DNA of 50,838 bases from a virus: positions 1 to 50,838 of the IMG/VR virus record IMGVR_UViG_3300013117_000086. The stretch is one strand, 5' to 3'. The notes beneath the pieces were generated by a model. It worked only from the letters and a program-made list of their open reading frames with translations. It was not told the DNA's origin and made no database searches. Shown here in pieces: positions 14,521 through 21,965 of this stretch. Position 1 is the stretch's first letter. Every line of letters starts with the position of its first letter. Made by a program: the position numbers and the translations under genes.

Positions 14521-15804
14521 ATTTTTAAAAAAATTAGAAAAGCAGTTTCGGAAGCTTTAAAAAAACCTTGGGGTATGGTCAGAACCTCTACTTATCAGCA
14601 GTATAGTGTGAACTTTGAAGCCTTTAAGAAAGAAGCATATAACAACCCTTTTTTCGCTGCACCCATCAATGAAATAGTAAGAACATTTAATGCAGCAGAA
14701 ATAGGTGTCTATAGAAAGGTAAAGACATCTGAAGGTGGTACTAAACTAGAAAAGGTTGAGAATCACAAGGTCAACAAATGGTTAAAAAAACCTAATTCAG
14801 GTCTTACTCAATCGACTTTTCAGAAATACTACCTGGTATGGAAGTATATCCAAGGGGGATGTCTACTTTACAAGTCTCTAGGGGTAGAAACTAGACAATT
14901 GTATATATATTCACCTGATTCTTTTAAGATAAAAAGAGACACTAATAATTTTATGATAACAGGTATCAAAATAGGTGAGAATACCATCACTGATCCTGAC
15001 GAGTTAGCTCAATATCATTTAGTAAGGGAATTTAACATCAATGATAAAATAGCGGGGCTAGACGAGAAGTTCGCGCCTGTTATATCTCCTCTAGCTAAAG
15101 TAGGTGATATGAGTAACTTTGGTTTTACCCACCAAAACTCACAACTTGCTAATTCAGGTAAAAGGGTAGGTATAGTAGAGTATAAGAAAAACCTAGGAGA
15201 GGCTAAAGCTGAGGAGTTAAACAGAAAGTTTAATGAATTAGGTAAAGGTGCGGATAACGCGGGTAACGTAGCTACAGTACATGGAGAGGATTTTAAGTTT
15301 ACTCCTATGGATGTAACCCCTCAAGAAATGGACTGGTTATCTTCTATGAAATTTGTTAGGGAGTTAATAGCCTCTACGATAGGGGTTCCTGTGCAGCTAA
15401 TATCTACGGAAGGTACTACTTATAACAATGTAAAAGAATTTAAGAAAAAACTGTATTCAGACATAACTGAGCCAGAATTAAAAGCATACAGCCAAGATAT
15501 GACAGCATTTTTAGTTGATGACCTATCAGACGACGAATTTATCTGGTACGACTTATCAGGAGTAGAAGAATTGAAAACTAATGCAGCCGATATCGTAGAG
15601 CAGCTTAACAAGGCTTTAGAGGGTAAAGTGACTATTAACGAGTTCAGAAACATAGTAAACACACTGTTAGGAGAATCTATTCAGGTTAAGCTAGAACCTA
15701 TCCCTGATAAACTAGCTGATCAGGTTTTAGTGTCTACGTCCTTGATGCCTTTATCTGATTTAGGTATATCACTAGGTACGGACGGTCCAACCGATGAAGA
15801 TTAA
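14521..15804 (+). CDS. Portal protein (HK97 type), possible AUU start
   Basis: Forms the dodecameric ring at the capsid vertex through which DNA passes. The protein starts FKKIRKAVSEALKKPW, has AYNNPFFAAPINEIVRTFN near residue 40 and the stem/wing region VRELIASTIGVPVQLIS...TYNNVKEFKK, all typical of the HK97 portal family. Start choice is unusual: GGGAGG lies exactly 8 nt before an ATT codon (14521), while the only conventional start (GTG 14512) overlaps the ribosome site itself. The C-terminus overlaps the minor head gene by 11 bp. Confidence 0.85.
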   Translation: MFKKIRKAVSEALKKPWGMVRTSTYQQYSVNFEAFKKEAYNNPFFAAPINEIVRTFNAAEIGVYRKVKTSEGGTKLEKVENHKVNKWLKKPNSGLTQSTFQKYYLVWKYIQGGCLLYKSLGVETRQLYIYSPDSFKIKRDTNNFMITGIKIGENTITDPDELAQYHLVREFNINDKIAGLDEKFAPVISPLAKVGDMSNFGFTHQNSQLANSGKRVGIVEYKKNLGEAKAEELNRKFNELGKGADNAGNVATVHGEDFKFTPMDVTPQEMDWLSSMKFVRELIASTIGVPVQLISTEGTTYNNVKEFKKKLYSDITEPELKAYSQDMTAFLVDDLSDDEFIWYDLSGVEELKTNAADIVEQLNKALEGKVTINEFRNIVNTLLGESIQVKLEPIPDKLADQVLVSTSLMPLSDLGISLGTDGPTDED

Positions 15805-16534
15805 AGGTAATCAATTGAAATTCGTTAAAAGAAGAGCAGCTAGAATAGTAGCTGCTAAGGACAGGGAATATAACAAATTACAAAAGAGACTAGAAAATGT
15901 GTATAAATTGTGGATAAACAAAGAGTTTGATCAAATAAATAAGATAACTATAAATTCATTTGCGTGGAAGCAGCTTGAAAAAGTTATTACAGATACAGTA
16001 TTATCAGACTCCAGAATATTTGTTAGAAATACAATTAATTTTCTAAATTCTTACGAGGGCTACGGATTGACTCCACTACAGGTCGAAGTATTGACTACAA
16101 GGGTGTTAGGCAGAACTCAAGAAACTCTTAAAAAAGACGCTGCCAGGAATGTCAATACTATGAAAAAGAATATAGGTAAAGTGATAAATGCAGCAGGAGA
16201 GATAACTGAGGAGGAGCTGGCACAGCTGCTAAGAGATAAAATGATCAAACAGTCTGTGACTAGATCGAAAGCCTTGGCTTTTCCAGCAGCAGGATCTTTA
16301 AATAGTATATCTTACGACGCAACAGCTAAAAAAGCCCGTAGAGATATGAAGATATGGATCTATACTTTTTTAGCCAGAACGCCTCGACCCGGTCATTTAG
16401 CTTTAGATGGAGAGGCTATTAAACTGAATGAGAAATTTGATGTAAACGGTTATCAGGCGAGATATCCGCACGACGCCCAAAACTTACCTATCAGTGAACG
16501 GGCTAACTGTCATTGTGTAGTATATTACGCTTAG
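15794..16534 (+). CDS. Minor head protein (Mu gpF / SPP1 gp7-like)
   Basis: Head morphogenesis protein of the Mu F/SPP1 gp7 family. The C-terminal signature is clear: RTPRPGHLALDGEAIKLNEKF, then QARYPHDAQNLPISERANCHCVVYY with the conserved Cys-x-Cys. The N-terminal two thirds are helical. It overlaps the portal by 11 bp and has no strong ribosome site of its own, so translation is probably coupled. In SPP1 the equivalent protein binds the portal and influences DNA ejection. Confidence 0.85.
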   Translation: MKIKGNQLKFVKRRAARIVAAKDREYNKLQKRLENVYKLWINKEFDQINKITINSFAWKQLEKVITDTVLSDSRIFVRNTINFLNSYEGYGLTPLQVEVLTTRVLGRTQETLKKDAARNVNTMKKNIGKVINAAGEITEEELAQLLRDKMIKQSVTRSKALAFPAAGSLNSISYDATAKKARRDMKIWIYTFLARTPRPGHLALDGEAIKLNEKFDVNGYQARYPHDAQNLPISERANCHCVVYYA

Positions 16535-16556
16535 AATAAAAATGGAGGTATGTAAA

Positions 16557-17087
16557 TTGAGTAAATTAACCAAAGACGAATTATTGTTAGAAAATGAAGA
16601 ACTAAGTAAAAAGAATGAATTACTGAAAGCAGAAAAAGAAGGCTTAAAATCAGAGAATGAAAAGTACGCTGCTGAAAGAGAAGAATTAAAAAAAGAGAAC
16701 ACTGAACTAAAAGATAATATAGCTGAGTATGAAGATATAGAATCTATGTACGCAGCTTATAAGGAAGCTACTGATAAGAGGATAAAGGATCTGGAAGAAC
16801 AAATAAAACCAGTAGAGGAAAAGACACAACTATCTTTTAACGATGTAGTGCAGCTGCTTCAGGACAGTGAAGAAAAAGAAGGGTTAGCATATACCAGACC
16901 TAATTGGCCTAAAAACAAGAAAGTTGTAAAGAGAAAAAGCAGGGTCATGATCATGGAGAACGGTAGATATTCATTCTTCAGCGACACTACTGGAGAGATT
17001 ACTAAAAAAGATTGGGTTAAATGGGAGTCACCTAGAAAAAAATTAACTAAAAAATTAGCTGGTGTAGTAAAGACAGTAGAGGGGTAG
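16557..17087 (+). CDS. Coiled-coil protein, possibly scaffold-related (TTG start)
   Basis: Residues about 5-90 form an uninterrupted charged coiled coil (ENEELSKKNELLKAEKEGLK). The C-terminal half is basic, with a small conserved-looking segment (YTRPNWPKNKKVVKRKSRV...). TTG 16557 is chosen because GGAGG lies 8 nt upstream; ATG 16542 precedes that site. Its location just before the protease-capsid gene fits a scaffold or capsid-assembly role, but there is no family match, so this is inference from position. Confidence 0.6.
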   Translation: MSKLTKDELLLENEELSKKNELLKAEKEGLKSENEKYAAEREELKKENTELKDNIAEYEDIESMYAAYKEATDKRIKDLEEQIKPVEEKTQLSFNDVVQLLQDSEEKEGLAYTRPNWPKNKKVVKRKSRVMIMENGRYSFFSDTTGEITKKDWVKWESPRKKLTKKLAGVVKTVEG

Positions 17088-17096
17088 TGATTTTAA

Positions 17097-18872
17097 ATGC
17101 CGAAAAAAGTAGCTGATATATTCAGCAAATCATTCAATTTGATACACAAATCTGACTCTGATATATATGAATTCGAGGGAGTAGCCACAGAAGAAGGCAC
17201 TGCGGATAAAGCAGGTGAGGTCTTCGCTATAGGTGCTTTCAATGATCAAATAGGCAAGACCGTAGTAGTACAAGTTATGCACAAAGGTATATCTACTATC
17301 ATAGGATCAGGGGTATTAAGTAAAAACGGTAGCAGAGTGATGATTAAAGGTAAATTATACAAAGAAGTAGAAGCAGCAAAGGCGATAGCTTTAGCTAAAT
17401 CAGACGGAGCACAATTTAATTTAAGTATAGGCGGTAAGCGGTTGGAATGGTCCTGGGTGACTGACGATGCTTCAGGTGCTACTTACTTAAAAACTGAAAA
17501 AGCAAGCATTAGAGAGGTAAGTTTTACAGGAGAAGATCAGCAAGCACATCCAGATGCAATAGTAACTAAAACAGACAAGGGAGAGGATAACATGGACAAA
17601 GCAATGGAAGAACTGTTAAAAGCGATATTAGAAGGTACTAAAAATACATCAGTTTCAATCGGGGATTTAGCTAAAAATCTAGAGTCAGCTGATTTAGATG
17701 AAGTAAAAAAATCTGTAGGTTCAGTAAAAGAGGACCTAACAAAAGTAAACCAACTGGTAGCAGATAGCGAAGAAAAATTTGCAAAAGTAGATGAGTTAAA
17801 AGAAGTAAAAGAAACTTTAGTTAAAATGGATGCAATAGTTAATAAATTGTCAGGACCTGCTAGGGGGGTTAACAATCTAGAGAAAACTATGGATGAGAGT
17901 GTGGAAGCTTTCAACAAGTATTTAAAAGCTGGTAAGTTACAGTACTTAAAAGCTGGAGAAGAGTTAAACGAATTCTCTGCGGACTATAAGAAAACTATCT
18001 CTACTGACACTGCTTCAGCAGGTTATTTAATTCCACAGATCTTAGAAAGAGAAATCCTAAAAGATCTTAAAGAAAACAACAGCTTCTTTGCGGATGCTAA
18101 AATGTATACAGGAAAAGGTAAGTCAATAGACATCCCTGTAAGAGATGCATGGACTAACACCGTACTAAATGCCACTGAAGGTAGTGGAGTTACAAATGGT
18201 GACATCACATGGTCGTTAATTACTTTAGAAGCTGGTATACTTCAGTCTCAAATTCCTATCACGGACGAAATCAGAGACGACGCAGCATTTGATGTAGCTG
18301 CGGAAGTTATGGAAGCTGTATCAGAAGATTTTAACGCTAAAATATCTGAAGATATCGTAAACGGTGTCGTAGCTGCTGATCAGAAGTTCGAAGGATTCAC
18401 AACAAATGCTACATTAATAGCTAACGCTATAGAATCAGTAAATGCCGTAGGTGGAGGAACATTAGTTCTTACATACAATGATTTCGTTAACCTGGAAATA
18501 GCTCTTAAAAAACATGATAGAAAGAATGCAAAGTTTTATGTTTCTAGAGACGCTTATAGAGCTATGAAATTAATGCAAGACAACGAAGGTAGACCATTAT
18601 GGCTGCAAGGTTTAACATCTTCTGCTCCGTCAACATTTATGGGTTATCCAGTAGAAGAGGTATTCAACATGGATGACTTATCTACAGCAGGTAACTACCC
18701 AGTATTATTTGCTAACTTCGGTAAAATGTACGGAATATTCGATAGAAAAGGTATCATGTCTGAAATTGATAGACAAGTAGCTAACAGAATCGATTTACAC
18801 GTTACAAATGCTAGAATGGGGGGTAAAACTATCAGACCATGGGCAGGGGTTATGTTAGAAGCGAAAGCTTAA
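17097..18872 (+). CDS. Prohead protease - major capsid protein fusion
   Basis: A 591-residue polyprotein. Residues about 1-165 are a prohead protease of the HK97 (herpesvirus assemblin-like) type, with the His of VQVMHKGISTIIGSG and the Ser of FNLSIGG. Residues about 166-260 are a helical delta/scaffold region, and about 280-591 form the HK97-fold capsid (GYLIPQILEREILKDLKENN, LEAGILQSQIPITDEIRDD, C-terminal RIDLHVTNARMGG). An internal ATG at 17592 (residue 166) is preceded by GGGAGAGG with good spacing and could make a protease-free capsid precursor, which would solve the stoichiometry problem. In most relatives the two are separate genes. Confidence 0.88.
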   Translation: MPKKVADIFSKSFNLIHKSDSDIYEFEGVATEEGTADKAGEVFAIGAFNDQIGKTVVVQVMHKGISTIIGSGVLSKNGSRVMIKGKLYKEVEAAKAIALAKSDGAQFNLSIGGKRLEWSWVTDDASGATYLKTEKASIREVSFTGEDQQAHPDAIVTKTDKGEDNMDKAMEELLKAILEGTKNTSVSIGDLAKNLESADLDEVKKSVGSVKEDLTKVNQLVADSEEKFAKVDELKEVKETLVKMDAIVNKLSGPARGVNNLEKTMDESVEAFNKYLKAGKLQYLKAGEELNEFSADYKKTISTDTASAGYLIPQILEREILKDLKENNSFFADAKMYTGKGKSIDIPVRDAWTNTVLNATEGSGVTNGDITWSLITLEAGILQSQIPITDEIRDDAAFDVAAEVMEAVSEDFNAKISEDIVNGVVAADQKFEGFTTNATLIANAIESVNAVGGGTLVLTYNDFVNLEIALKKHDRKNAKFYVSRDAYRAMKLMQDNEGRPLWLQGLTSSAPSTFMGYPVEEVFNMDDLSTAGNYPVLFANFGKMYGIFDRKGIMSEIDRQVANRIDLHVTNARMGGKTIRPWAGVMLEAKA

Positions 18873-18882
18873 TTATAAATTA

Positions 18883-18907
18883 GAACAGAGACCTTAGGTC
18901 TCTGTTC
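18883..18907 (+). terminator. Hairpin after the capsid gene (weak or attenuating terminator)
   Basis: Perfect 11-bp stem GAACAGAGACC / GGTCTCTGTTC with loop TTA. Only TTG follows, not a U-run, so full termination is unlikely. Its position right after the most highly expressed gene suggests 3'-end stabilisation of capsid mRNA or partial termination. Confidence 0.6.
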
Positions 18908-18925
18908 TTGAACGTGAGGTGCTAA

Positions 18926-19495
18926 ATGAGTAACTTGTTACTTGACCCAGTTATACAAACTAAAATAGAAAGCCTTTTAGGTTATATACCCTCTGACGAG
19001 TGGTTAGATGTAGCCTGGAGTTTTCTAAAAAATATACTAGGTTACGATCCTTCTTTCGGAAGTAAATTAGACAAGAAATATGGAAACAATAGTGATGTAT
19101 TATATCTAACCTCAAGACCGGTAAAAACTCTTAATTCTGTTACTATAAGTGAATCAGTGAAAGATATAAACGATTTTGACATTAAGGATGAGAGAGCTGT
19201 AGAGTATCTTACCTCTAAATTCTATAAAAATCCTGTATGCCAGTCGGTTTCTCTAATCGGATTAACTCCGCGTTATCGGACAGACAGGATTATTGTAGAT
19301 TATGACGCAGGATATACAGCTGAAGAGTTTCCTGACGATATGTTATATGCAGTTATCCGAATGGTAACTAGCCTGACTCAGACTATCGACAAGGGTCACG
19401 TTGAGCAGTACAAAATAGATGAACTTAGTTACAAATTAAAATCAGATATGGTTTTTAAAAAAAGTATAGAAGATATGCTTTATAACTATATTTAA
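18926..19495 (+). CDS. Head-tail connector / DNA-packaging adaptor (HK97 gp6-like)
   Basis: 189-residue, mainly helical protein with an N-terminal helix (DPVIQTKIESLLGYIPSDEW) and a C-terminal segment (VDYDAGYTAEEFPDDMLYAVIRMV) whose pattern is common in gp6/gp15-type adaptors that form a ring below the portal. Position directly after the capsid gene agrees. ATG 18926 has a TGAGGTG site. The family assignment is by pattern and order, not by search. Confidence 0.7.
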   Translation: MSNLLLDPVIQTKIESLLGYIPSDEWLDVAWSFLKNILGYDPSFGSKLDKKYGNNSDVLYLTSRPVKTLNSVTISESVKDINDFDIKDERAVEYLTSKFYKNPVCQSVSLIGLTPRYRTDRIIVDYDAGYTAEEFPDDMLYAVIRMVTSLTQTIDKGHVEQYKIDELSYKLKSDMVFKKSIEDMLYNYI

Positions 19496-19506
19496 GGGGT
19501 GGTAGT

Positions 19507-19842
19507 ATGGACGAATATATATTAGTTTTTAAGTTAGTTAATACAGTCACTGTATATACCCCAGGAACTACCGACCCTGATTACGGAAAAAAATCTAATT
19601 TTACTAACGCACCTGCGAAATGTAGGATATTTGGTAAAAGGGATAGACTGCAGATAACCGGTCCGAAGGTGGATTATGATTATAAGATTTATATGAAAAC
19701 AGCACCTAGTGAAGATTCTAGAATTTATATCGGAGAGACAGCTGAGACAGATCCTGATAAGGTGAAAGCTGCTGCTATTAAGTTTATAAAACCGTTATTC
19801 GGTATCAGCGGGGCTATAGAAGGCTATAAGGTGCATATATAA
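19507..19842 (+). CDS. Probable head closure / stopper protein
   Basis: 111 residues, predicted beta-rich. Its position between the adaptor and the gp10-like protein, its size, and phrases such as VTVYTPGTTDPDYGKKSNFTNAPAKC fit head-tail stopper proteins (SPP1 gp16-like). The evidence is mainly gene order. Its stop overlaps the next ATG (TAATG). Confidence 0.55.
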   Translation: MDEYILVFKLVNTVTVYTPGTTDPDYGKKSNFTNAPAKCRIFGKRDRLQITGPKVDYDYKIYMKTAPSEDSRIYIGETAETDPDKVKAAAIKFIKPLFGISGAIEGYKVHI

Positions 19843-20255
19843 TGGGGCGAGATGTAGAAATGACTTTCGATAATCTAGGTATAATCCTAGATAACGTAGC
19901 CGACATACCTGATAAAGTAGAAATGGAGTCAGTCAGGGCTTTAGCTAGAGTTGTAAGAACAGCTTTAAAAGACGATATAATACCTGTCACCCCTATGTCA
20001 CCACCTGATTCAGGCACTTCTGGAAATTTAAGAAGATCCGGTAAGGTTAGAGTCGAAAGAAACAATTATAAAGTAGATGGAATAATAAGCTTTGGTAACG
20101 CAGAGGTAAATTATGCCAGTTACGTCCATGAAATGCCTGACAGCACAAATTGGACGACACCCGGTACAGGTAACAAATATGTTGAAAAACCTCTGCGAAT
20201 TCACAGTACCAAATACATGAAAATGATAGCAGATTGGTTAAGGAGGTCTTTGTAA
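19842..20255 (+). CDS. HK97 gp10-like neck / tail completion protein
   Basis: 137 residues with the typical layout of this family: an N-terminal helix (ESVRALARVVRTALKDDI), a central PVTPMSPPDSGTSGNLRRSG loop, a GNAEVNYASYVHE motif and a C-terminal helix (MKMIADWLRRSL). Such proteins sit at the head-tail interface. The start overlaps the preceding stop and the stop overlaps the next start. Confidence 0.75.
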   Translation: MGRDVEMTFDNLGIILDNVADIPDKVEMESVRALARVVRTALKDDIIPVTPMSPPDSGTSGNLRRSGKVRVERNNYKVDGIISFGNAEVNYASYVHEMPDSTNWTTPGTGNKYVEKPLRIHSTKYMKMIADWLRRSL

Positions 20256-20707
20256 TGAATGTATATAAAGATACAAAAGATTATTTACTTTATTATCTAG
20301 GTAATCCTATAACCTTTGAGACATTCAGTACGTTCGAGGAATACAACTCATTCGGGCAGAATGATTCTGATATAGATTTTGTGATACAAATAGGCCGGCA
20401 ACCAGACAAAGAGAACTCAGTAACATTGATACCTACCGCGGGATTAGGTACTGACGAGGGCCGGGGCGGTACTAAAAGGTCAGGTTTACAGATATTAGTA
20501 AATCATTCAGACTATGCTAAATGTCTAGATATTATAGAGCAAATAGATTTTATATTAGATAACACCAGAGGAGATAATTTAAAGGTAGTTAAACCTGATT
20601 CTAAAGTATACGGTTATAGATTAACTGGAAGCGCTATCGATTTAGGTGAGGATTCCAACGATAGAACTACTATGTCAGTAAATTATCTTATATATCAGAA
20701 TAAATAA
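20255..20707 (+). CDS. Probable tail terminator protein
   Basis: 150-residue alpha/beta protein located just before the tail tube gene, where the tail terminator normally sits. The middle (DYAKCLDIIEQIDFILDN) and the end (TMSVNYLIYQN) match the minor-tail/terminator size and pattern. ATG 20255 overlaps the upstream TAA and follows AGGAGGTCTTTGTA; the longer frame upstream lies within the previous gene. Confidence 0.65.
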   Translation: MNVYKDTKDYLLYYLGNPITFETFSTFEEYNSFGQNDSDIDFVIQIGRQPDKENSVTLIPTAGLGTDEGRGGTKRSGLQILVNHSDYAKCLDIIEQIDFILDNTRGDNLKVVKPDSKVYGYRLTGSAIDLGEDSNDRTTMSVNYLIYQNK

Positions 20708-20717
20708 GGAGGCACAA

Positions 20718-21152
20718 ATGAATGATAATAATGCAAGAAGAGCACAGGACATAGTAAAACTTTCTATAGCAGATTCAGTAGGAGGAACACTAGCGGCCGT
20801 AGTTCACTGGACAGATATTCAAAGAAACAGTAACAGAGGGAGTATTTCTGTTAGGGATGCCCAATCAGGCGGTTATGATGATAGTATAGCAGGAGATGAA
20901 AAAATTACTTATACTATTACATTAAATTATCAGGATGATAACGGAGCAGATGCCGGGGCTGACAACTTGATGGCTATTTCGCAGTCAGGGATTAAAACTG
21001 ATTACGAATATATAAAAGAATTAGGTGCCGGCTTACCAGTAGAAACTGGAGAGGGTTTCATAACTCAAGCTACGGATTCTAACGGAGATCCTGTTTCAGA
21101 AAGTTATACGTTAGAGGTTAGATGTAAACCTACCTACAGGGTACAAGTTTAA
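20718..21152 (+). CDS. Major tail (tube) protein
   Basis: 144 residues, beta-rich, acidic and glycine-rich (NYQDDNGADAGADNLMA), preceded by a strong AGGAGG site as expected for an abundant structural protein. It lies between the terminator and chaperone genes, the standard place of the tail tube in siphoviruses. I see no additional Ig-like domain. The call rests on order, size and composition. Confidence 0.7.
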   Translation: MNDNNARRAQDIVKLSIADSVGGTLAAVVHWTDIQRNSNRGSISVRDAQSGGYDDSIAGDEKITYTITLNYQDDNGADAGADNLMAISQSGIKTDYEYIKELGAGLPVETGEGFITQATDSNGDPVSESYTLEVRCKPTYRVQV

Positions 21153-21180
21153 TAATTGAAAGCATGCGGAGGTGCGAATA

Positions 21181-21630
21181 TTGAGTAAAGAAAAAATAAA
21201 AAATTTGGAAGAAATGCAGGATAAAATAACTAAAGAAAATGAAGCTATAATAAATTCAATAAAAAAAGACGTAAACGGAAACGTGTTAGTAACCTTAGCA
21301 GACGGAGACCATACTTTAGTTTATGATTACAATGCTATAGCTACGGCGGAAGAAATGTCAGGTCAGACTATATTTCAACTGATAGATAGGACAGAGAAGA
21401 ATTCACTAGATTTCATAGCTATGAGACATTTATTAGCAGCTGGTTTGTGTCATGAGAGGATAGTTAAAGAAGAACCTGAGTATTCTATAGTAGAAATAAA
21501 GAAAATGTTAGTAGGGATAAATCCTTTTAAGGTTATGACCGCGGTAGGTTTAGCAGTGGGAAAGCTTATAACCCAATTCCTCACAGATACCCAGAATACA
21601 AAAACCCTAGAAATTCAAGACAAAAAATAG
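21181..21630 (+). CDS. Tail assembly chaperone, upstream frame (gpG-like)
   Basis: 149-residue protein with a beta-hairpin N-terminal half and a helical end, located between tail tube and tape measure as lambda gpG is. TTG 21181 is chosen, 8 nt after GGAGG (the GTG at 21172 overlaps that site). The last codons are GAC AAA AAA TAG, and the -1 frame is open through this point into the next ORF, so a part of ribosomes may shift to make a longer product. Confidence 0.7.
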   Translation: MSKEKIKNLEEMQDKITKENEAIINSIKKDVNGNVLVTLADGDHTLVYDYNAIATAEEMSGQTIFQLIDRTEKNSLDFIAMRHLLAAGLCHERIVKEEPEYSIVEIKKMLVGINPFKVMTAVGLAVGKLITQFLTDTQNTKTLEIQDKK

Positions 21631-21641
21631 ATTGGGGTAAC

Positions 21642-21962
21642 TTGTTAATAAAGGCTTTCAGCCTTGGAATAACTGAAAAAGAATTCTGGTCGATGACTCC
21701 TTTTAAATTTTACTTACGTTCGAGAGGTTTCGAAGAGAAGGTAAGACTGGAATCAGCAGTTAATCTATTACTGGTAAACACAGTTAGAAGTCTAGGGAAA
21801 AATAACGCTCCTATACAGTTTGAAGAACTATTAGGGGTAATGACTTTGAAGGATATGAATTTTAAAACTAGAAAACATTTCTTTAAAGATGGTAAAACTG
21901 ACTGGGAGGGTTGGCATAATTATGTAAAAACAGTAATAAATCCTTGGAAAGAAGGGAGGTAA
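21642..21962 (+). CDS. Tail assembly chaperone, downstream frame (gpT-like)
   Basis: The sequence LLIKAFSLGITEKEFWSMTP matches the typical start of the gpT-like second chaperone domain. The frame is -1 relative to the upstream gene and is open across its stop, giving KIDWGNLLIKAFSLGITEKEFW after the C AAA AAA TAG site (21621-21630). Independent initiation at TTG 21642 is also possible, but only a poor GGGG site is present. The chaperone pair would coat the tape measure during tail assembly. Confidence 0.7.
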   Translation: MLIKAFSLGITEKEFWSMTPFKFYLRSRGFEEKVRLESAVNLLLVNTVRSLGKNNAPIQFEELLGVMTLKDMNFKTRKHFFKDGKTDWEGWHNYVKTVINPWKEGR

Positions 21963-21965
21963 CCA

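Noticed and set aside
17537-17917. Antisense frame in the protease-capsid gene
   Set aside because: Low-complexity serine-rich shadow; sense strand is a clear structural gene.
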